A DNA stretch of 64,000 nt, from assembly GCA_964369945.1 (NCBI GenBank), contig CAYJHO010000001.1, forward strand, positions 1 through 64,000, read 5' to 3'. The notes beneath the pieces were generated by a model. That model saw nothing but the letters and a program-made list of their open reading frames with translations. It ran no database searches and was not told the DNA's origin. The stretch is from RGIG6307 sp964369945. GTDB taxonomy: Bacteria > Bacillota > Clostridia > Lachnospirales > Lachnospiraceae. The translations under genes were made by a program, and so were the position numbers. Shown here one piece after another: positions 58,804 to 64,000 of the stretch; positions within the stretch are counted from its first letter, which is position 1; each line of letters starts with the position of its first letter.

Positions 58804-61221
58804 TTATGGAGAAAGTTTCCTTTCTTCCCAAAAATCTTGAATTGCATCCTCTACTGTATTGCTATTCACGGTGACTATCGTTTCCCACTCCCTTGGAAAT
58901 AGTTGCTGATACTCTTTTTGCAGAAATCTTTCATCCAACAAAACCACTACTCCTTCATCCTTTACGGTTCGTATCACTCTCCCCGCAGATTGTAATACTT
59001 TATTCATTCCAGGATAGCGGTATGCATAATCAAAACCACCGCCTAATTCCTCATCAAAATAAGATTTCAATAATTCTCTCTCTTCTCCTACCATAGGAAA
59101 TCCAGTTCCCACAATAATAGCTCCAATTAAACTTTCCTCTCTAAGATCAATTCCTTCCGAAAAGATTCCTCCCATCACACAAAAGCCCACTAAGTTCTGA
59201 GCTCTATTCTCCTCAAAAGCCCTTAGAAATTCTTCTCTTTCTTCTTCCGTCATAGATTCTTTTTGAATCCTAACACTAAGAAAATCTTTCATTTGTTCTA
59301 AATCCATAGCTGCACATAGACGCTCCATATAAGCATAAGAAGGGCAAAACACCAAGTAATTCCCATCTTTTGCTTGTATGGTCGCATAAATATAGTATGC
59401 TATTTTTTCATACTCACTTTGGGTTCGTCTTGCGTATTTACTACTTACATCACTGGCAATAAAGACCCCACGCTTTTTCGACTCAAACACAGAATGGGCA
59501 TAAGCTTCATAATCCTCTTCCACTCCACCTAGCAAGCTTTTATAATATTGAATGGGCAAAAATGTTGCTGAGAATAACGTAGTAGATCTCCCTCTTTGCA
59601 TACAGATAGCTAAATTTTCACAGGGATCTACATTCAACATCTTCACAAAAAATTCTCCCTGTTCATTCTCCAATCCATATATGACATATTTGTCATTGTG
59701 AATGTCATATATGCTCAAAAAGTGCGATAATTCGAAGTAAAACTCCAAAATTTCTTCTTTGACAGGACTGTCATCCACCTCTTCTAAATGAGCATCCATT
59801 TGCTCTTTTAATCGTTCTAACAAACGAACGAAATACTCGATACTATGTAAGAGAATCAAACCTTCCCCACTTCTTTTAAAGGCCAACATTTCTGTGTTGA
59901 TTTTGTTCAAACTCACAAGAATTTTTTTGACATGATAGAGCCCTTCTCCTGATTCTTTTAACTTAGCTTTTAGAGATAGTACATGTTCTTTGTATAAACT
60001 AGCGCTATACATATCCCGTCCTCTTTCTAATAAATTATGCGCCTCGTCAATCAAAAAAATGTGCTTCGACTTACTATTCTCCCCAAAAAACCGACGCAAA
60101 TAAGCCCTCGGATCAAAAACATAATTATAGTCACAAATAATAGCATCTACAAATAAACTAAGATCTAGAGAAAGTTCAAAGGGACAAACTTTATACTCAC
60201 TTGCATACTGAGCTATCGTTTGTGCGACAAAAGTTTCTTCCCTTGTGAGCATCTCATACATGCAATCGTTCACTCGCTCAAAGTGCCCTTTCGCCCTTTC
60301 ACATGCTACAGGCGTACAATTTGTTTTCTCCATAGGACAAATCTTATCCTTTGCAGTTAAGGTTAGGGTTTTACACGCAAGACCCACTCCCTTAAGCAAG
60401 GAAAAAGTTTGCTCTGCCACAGTTCTAGTAATTGTCTTAGCAGTAAGATAAAAGATTTTATCTCCCATCCCCTCACCTACTGCCTTCAGACTTGGATAAA
60501 TAGTAGAGATTGTTTTGCCTACTCCTGTTGGAGCTTGAAGAAATAGTTTCTTTTCTTCCTTCACACTTTGATACACATAAGCTAGCAACTGCTTTTGTCC
60601 TTCTCGATACGGAAAAGGAAATTGCATACTTTGTATGCTTTTCACTTTCCGATTCTTCCAATCATAACTATAATCTGTCCACTTTTGATAAGCCGCCATG
60701 GTTTCAAAAAACCAAGCCTCTATCTCTTCTTTCGTATAACGAAAATGAAAATACCGAACTTCTTCTGTTTCCATATTACAATATGTTATACGTACGCCTA
60801 TTTCTTCTAGCTCTTCTCTTACAAGATACATATAGGCGTAGGATTTTGCTTGACTCAAATGCACCTGCTCCACTTGTTTTATATGCCTCATGCTTCGATA
60901 GGTCCCCTTAATTTCATCCACATAGCATATCGCTGTTTCTTCCGGATTCCCTATTGGATTGGGACAGTACGCAGAAATAATACCGTCCGCTCTACCTTCT
61001 AGCACAATCTCATAACGTCCTGTAAAAAAACTGTGAGATAAACTTACCTCTGCTTGATAACCGATCCCTTCTCTTTTCTGCAAGAGTCTATGAATACGAT
61101 TTCCTTCTGCCATGGCCTTTTCCGAAGCCGTATAACTTCTATTATCAAGATCTCCACTTCTATAAATAAACTCTACCAAAGATCGAACGGACACAAAGAT
61201 TTGCTCTTTTCTCTCATCCAT
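58804..61221 (-). CDS. Rad3/DinG-type superfamily 2 helicase with N-terminal nuclease-like domain
   Basis: An 805-residue protein. Residues 1-180 resemble a PD-(D/E)xK domain (RIHRLLQKREG, YEIVLEGRADGI, then YVDEIKGTYRSM). The helicase core has Walker A QAPTGVGKTIS (about 232), four cysteines between motifs I and II fit for a 4Fe-4S cluster (KICPMEKTNCTPVACERAKG and the Cys in NDCMYEM), and Walker B LIDEAHNLL. The C-terminal half has VFCPSYAYMERL and SAGRVIRT. It is probably a 5'-3' DNA helicase in repair. The operon ends here; cysK is upstream by 12 nt. Confidence 0.9.
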   Translation of the reverse strand: MDERKEQIFVSVRSLVEFIYRSGDLDNRSYTASEKAMAEGNRIHRLLQKREGIGYQAEVSLSHSFFTGRYEIVLEGRADGIISAYCPNPIGNPEETAICYVDEIKGTYRSMRHIKQVEQVHLSQAKSYAYMYLVREELEEIGVRITYCNMETEEVRYFHFRYTKEEIEAWFFETMAAYQKWTDYSYDWKNRKVKSIQSMQFPFPYREGQKQLLAYVYQSVKEEKKLFLQAPTGVGKTISTIYPSLKAVGEGMGDKIFYLTAKTITRTVAEQTFSLLKGVGLACKTLTLTAKDKICPMEKTNCTPVACERAKGHFERVNDCMYEMLTREETFVAQTIAQYASEYKVCPFELSLDLSLFVDAIICDYNYVFDPRAYLRRFFGENSKSKHIFLIDEAHNLLERGRDMYSASLYKEHVLSLKAKLKESGEGLYHVKKILVSLNKINTEMLAFKRSGEGLILLHSIEYFVRLLERLKEQMDAHLEEVDDSPVKEEILEFYFELSHFLSIYDIHNDKYVIYGLENEQGEFFVKMLNVDPCENLAICMQRGRSTTLFSATFLPIQYYKSLLGGVEEDYEAYAHSVFESKKRGVFIASDVSSKYARRTQSEYEKIAYYIYATIQAKDGNYLVFCPSYAYMERLCAAMDLEQMKDFLSVRIQKESMTEEEREEFLRAFEENRAQNLVGFCVMGGIFSEGIDLREESLIGAIIVGTGFPMVGEERELLKSYFDEELGGGFDYAYRYPGMNKVLQSAGRVIRTVKDEGVVVLLDERFLQKEYQQLFPREWETIVTVNSNTVEDAIQDFWEERKLSP

Positions 61222-61233
61222 AAAAACCCCATT

Positions 61234-62160
61234 CTATTCAAACAACGGGGTAGAATAGTAACGATCTGCACTATCTGGTAAAATCACCACAATTGTTTTT
61301 CCTTGATTTTCTTCTAATTTTGCCAATGTTATTCCAGCTTGCAAGGCAGCACCTGAGGAAATACCAACTAAAATCCCCTCTTTGCTAGCTAATAATTTAG
61401 CCGCTAAAAAAGCTTCCTCATGATCCACTTGTATCACCTTATCGTAAATAGTTTCGTCTAAAATGCTAGGAATAAAACCTGCACCAATCCCCTGTATTTT
61501 GTGTGGTCCTGGACTACCTCCCGATAAAACTGGTGAGGATTTTGGCTCTACTGCTACAATACTTACGTCTGGCTTTTTACTCTTTAAATATGCTCCTGTT
61601 CCACTCAGAGTCCCTCCAGTACCTACACCAGCTACCAATATATCAACCTCTCCCAATGTATCTGCAAATATCTCTGGACCTGTCGTTTCAAAGTGAGCTT
61701 TTACATTGGCCTTATTATCAAACTGAGAAGGAACAAAGCTGCCAGGTGTAGCTTCTGCAAGTTCCTTTGCCTTTTCGATGGCACCTTTCATCCCCTTCGC
61801 ACCTTCTGTAAGAACAATTTCTGCTCCATAAGCTTTTAATATGTTTCTTCTTTCCACACTCATGGTTTCTGGCATAGTCAAAATCACACGGTAGCCCTTG
61901 ACCGTCGCAATGGCAGCTAAACCTATCCCTGTATTTCCTGAAGTCGGTTCAATGATGACACTTCCTTTTTTCAGTGCCCCAACCGCTTCCGCTTCTTCTA
62001 TCATAAACTTCGCAGCTCTATCCTTTACACTACCTGTAGGATTCAAATATTCTAACTTCACCAAAAGTTCTGCCTTTAAGCCCAATTGCTCTTTTAATTG
62101 TTTTGTTTTTAATAATGGAGTATTCCCGATTAATTCCATCATGTTATGATATGTCTTCAT
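61234..62160 (-). CDS. cysK: Cysteine synthase A (O-acetylserine sulfhydrylase)
   Basis: A 308-residue PLP enzyme that makes cysteine from O-acetylserine and sulfide. The PLP Lys46 is in PTGSVKDRAAKF, and the phosphate and substrate loops are TSGNTG and VGTGGTLSGTG. Length matches CysK. The ATG 62160 follows AAAGGAGCTTAAA. It shares a transcript with the helicase gene, probably by chance of location. No T-box or S-box leader was seen. Confidence 0.95.
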   Translation of the reverse strand: MKTYHNMMELIGNTPLLKTKQLKEQLGLKAELLVKLEYLNPTGSVKDRAAKFMIEEAEAVGALKKGSVIIEPTSGNTGIGLAAIATVKGYRVILTMPETMSVERRNILKAYGAEIVLTEGAKGMKGAIEKAKELAEATPGSFVPSQFDNKANVKAHFETTGPEIFADTLGEVDILVAGVGTGGTLSGTGAYLKSKKPDVSIVAVEPKSSPVLSGGSPGPHKIQGIGAGFIPSILDETIYDKVIQVDHEEAFLAAKLLASKEGILVGISSGAALQAGITLAKLEENQGKTIVVILPDSADRYYSTPLFE

Positions 62161-62283
62161 TTTAAGCTCCTTTCACTCTTGCATGTTCACGTTTCATCTT
62201 TATTCAGTATATCACATTTCTCTATTTTTGTTCCGCTAAATTATTATAATTGATTTCCTTTTTCTTACATGCTATAATACTAG

Positions 62284-62543
62284 TATTTGATGAATCTCGG
62301 AATCTTTCCTACGAAATTCATAAACAAAGTATTCACAAAATACGCTTTCGCTCGGTTTCAACGTAGCTGTACCTAAGGGGCTAGAGAACAGCCCCTAAAT
62401 ACAGACGTTTCCACACGATTTGCGCCTACTTTGTTTATAACTTTCTGAAACAGATTCCGAGATTCATAATGAGTAAGTGGGGGACAGAGTCCCCTAAGGA
62501 AAATCTAGAGCCCTAAAATCAAGGACTCTAGATTCCGATAGTA
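62284..62543 (-). repeat. Intergenic repeat family, copy D, with nested second element
   Basis: Read on the minus strand it is a full family copy (left end near 62540, right end at 62290), interrupted by 138 bp (62324-62461). The insert is flanked by ATTCATAA on both sides (62316-62323 and 62462-62469), like a target-site duplication. It contains a 12-bp inverted repeat (ATAAACAAAGTA 62320-62331 with complement 62427-62438) and a GGGGC hairpin. The 408-bp region 62161-62568 has no gene. Confidence 0.8.
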
Positions 62544-62568
62544 TATTTTGAACTCAGGAGGTTTTTTC

Positions 62569-63450
62569 ATGCAAAAAAGCAGTTTTTCACAATTAAAATC
62601 AGATGCACGAGCTTCGCTCAGTAAGTATTGGGGCACCGCAGTAGGTATCACATTAATACCAATCGTTATCAGTATTGGTATTTCTATGACGCTTTCCTTT
62701 TTACCCTACCCATTATCATCTTTAGCTAGTATACTATCTAGTTTTGTTTCCATCATCATCAGTGTTGGAGTTTCTTATTTTTACCTTAAACTATGCTCTG
62801 GCTATGCCCCCGATGCATCCATCAATGACATTGGTTATGCACTAAACGGCGGTAAACTAGGCAAAACGGTTCTACTTTATTTATTAACCCTAGCTTATCT
62901 CTTAATCCCTACCATCGTTTATATAATTGGAGTCGCCATCGCACTTGCGCTATATAACCTAAATACTTTTCCTAGCTCTTCGACCGTAGTGCTCTTATCT
63001 TTATTTATCGCTATCTTAAGCATTGCCTTTATTGTAGCAGCTATGTTTATTTCTCTTACTTACCAGCTAGTATATTATGTCATGGTAGACTTTCCTGAAC
63101 TAGATACTTGGTCCACCTGGAAAAAATGTGCCGCAATAATGAAAGGAAATCGCTTACGATTATGGGGTCTTCAACTTAGTTTTATCCCTTGGGCGCTTCT
63201 AGCCTTACTTACTTGTGGTATTGGATACATATTCTTAACCCCATATATGAATGCCACCTTTACTTGTTTCTACTTAGATATTGCAAAAGGCTATCAAGAA
63301 ACACCAGTACTAAACCAAAACTATACACCAGCTAGGACCAGTCAATTATCTAGCCCTAATATAGAAACAGAAAGTACAATAGAAAAAGAAGATCCTTTTG
63401 CAGATTTTAATTCCGATGATAAATTTAATTCATTTTTTGATGAAAAATAA
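62569..63450 (+). CDS. DUF975-family membrane protein
   Basis: A 293-residue membrane protein with about six helices. The start (SFSQLKSDARASLSKYWGTA) is the DUF975 signature, and the middle (FPELDTWSTWKKCAAIMKGNRL, then RLWGLQLSFIPWALL) is also typical. The C-terminal 50 residues are polar and acidic, with DPFADF. Function is unknown; family members are widespread in Firmicutes. ATG 62569 follows CAGGAGG; TTG 62548 is not needed. It is monocistronic behind repeat copy D. Confidence 0.85.
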   Translation: MQKSSFSQLKSDARASLSKYWGTAVGITLIPIVISIGISMTLSFLPYPLSSLASILSSFVSIIISVGVSYFYLKLCSGYAPDASINDIGYALNGGKLGKTVLLYLLTLAYLLIPTIVYIIGVAIALALYNLNTFPSSSTVVLLSLFIAILSIAFIVAAMFISLTYQLVYYVMVDFPELDTWSTWKKCAAIMKGNRLRLWGLQLSFIPWALLALLTCGIGYIFLTPYMNATFTCFYLDIAKGYQETPVLNQNYTPARTSQLSSPNIETESTIEKEDPFADFNSDDKFNSFFDEK

Positions 63451-63467
63451 CATAACTTACTAATACA

Positions 63468-63518
63468 ATAAAGAGTAGAAAAGACAGACTAAATCATGGT
63501 CTATCTTCTCTACTCTTT
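63468..63518. terminator. Bidirectional terminator
   Basis: AAAGAGTAGA with its complement TCTACTCTTT and the inner GACAGAC/GTCTATC stem, between two convergent genes. Confidence 0.85.
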
Positions 63519-63538
63519 TCTCACTTTAATTACTTTGA

Positions 63539-64000
63539 TTACTTTCCATTTGTTGTTAATGAAATAAATTGATCGATATATTCACTCATCATCTCTAAGG
63601 AATCTAACCAAAATTCCTCTTTTGTAAGATCAATATCAGCCATGCTAGCTACCTCTTCACAAGAACTTACTACGGTGGCATGTAATAACTCATCATACTT
63701 AGCTACAAAACTTTCTCCTTGCTTTTTAAACTGTGCATATAAGCCTTTTGCAAATAGACAACCAAAAGCATATGGGAAATTATAAAAATTTAAATTAGAA
63801 CGATAATAATGACCTTTGCAAGCCCACATATATGGATGTAACAAGTTCTCGTCTAGACCATCTCCATAAGCTTCTAATTGCGCCTTTCGCATGATTTCAT
63901 TCAACTCATCGCTAAATAAAAACTCATTCTTTCTTCGCTCTACTACTTCGCTTTCAAACAAGAAACGAGAATAGATATCACAAATTACTTGTGTCACATC
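63539..64000 (-). CDS. M3-family oligoendopeptidase, C-terminal part (cut by window edge)
   Basis: The frame is open past the edge, so only the C-terminal 153 residues or so are seen. They match the end of PepF-like peptidases (RKNEFLFSDELNEIMRKAQ, WACKGHYYRSNLNFYNFPYA, then FGCLFAKGLYAQF). The zinc site HEXXH lies outside the window. These enzymes degrade oligopeptides in the cytoplasm. The gene ends at 63539, before a shared terminator. Confidence 0.85.
   Translation of the reverse strand, partial: DVTQVICDIYSRFLFESEVVERRKNEFLFSDELNEIMRKAQLEAYGDGLDENLLHPYMWACKGHYYRSNLNFYNFPYAFGCLFAKGLYAQFKKQGESFVAKYDELLHATVVSSCEEVASMADIDLTKEEFWLDSLEMMSEYIDQFISLTTNGK

Overview
The window looks like a chromosomal segment of an AT-rich, anaerobic, endospore-forming Firmicute, most likely a Lachnospiraceae-type clostridium. 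I infer this from sporulation genes (dipicolinate synthase dpaA/dpaB, spoVAA-AB-AC), FabK-type fatty-acid synthesis with a fused AccDA, a T-box on thrS, Firmicute-type LexA and DnaA sites, and families such as GH95, GH172, DUF4317 and DUF975. Genus cannot be fixed from sequence alone. Most genes are on the minus strand. A 100-N scaffold gap lies at 51119-51218.

Layout. 0-1.7 kb: truncated sigma factor and two HTH regulators. 1.7-6.9 kb: GH172, FGGY sugar kinase and GH95 in one operon, behind a leader with several hairpins. 7-11.4 kb: dpaA-dpaB-asnB-vanZ, probably a mother-cell sporulation operon; dpaA appears to lack a standard start codon. 11.4-25.3 kb: FabV/Ter reductase, T-box-thrS, SEC-C protein, GreA, cardiolipin synthase, foldase, DUF4317, two nucleotide-sugar genes, and an SOS-controlled small gene followed by dinB. 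25.4-36.8 kb: a signalling block with a GGDEF cyclase, two sets of 7TM receptor-like protein plus histidine kinase, two LuxR-type response regulators, a DUF4428 protein and a MATE exporter. 36.9-38.1 kb: divergent carbamate kinase and tRNA-Met/tRNA-Val. 38.3-46.7 kb: type II fatty-acid synthesis operon (acpP-fabK-fabD-fabG-fabF-fabZ-accDA-fabK paralogue-fabH). 46.7-51.1 kb: SCP2 protein, cupin, tRNA-Gly, DsrE protein and a FecBCD-type metal-chelate importer. 51.3-53.5 kb: split chromate-type transporter and divergent LysR regulator. 53.5-55.9 kb: a spoVA operon that stops after spoVAC, and a secreted protein. 56.1-58.1 kb: pyridoxamine kinase, ECF S component and radical SAM enzyme, followed by a cluster of DnaA boxes. 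58.4-64 kb: RidA, Rad3/DinG-type helicase, CysK, DUF975 protein and a truncated oligoendopeptidase.

An intergenic repeat family of roughly 85-115 bp with inverted ends (CTCGGAATC / GATTCCGAG) and internal hairpins occurs in seven full or partial copies. One carries a second, nested element flanked by an 8-bp duplication, and one copy coincides with the scaffold gap.

The strongest leads are the SOS-regulated, apparently leaderless small protein in front of dinB, the non-standard dpaA start, the GH95 leader with a loop complementary to a stem next to the ribosome-binding site, the duplicated receptor-kinase modules, an 18-bp palindrome shared by two signalling-region promoters, and the repeat family. 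All family names were assigned from remembered motifs; no search was run.
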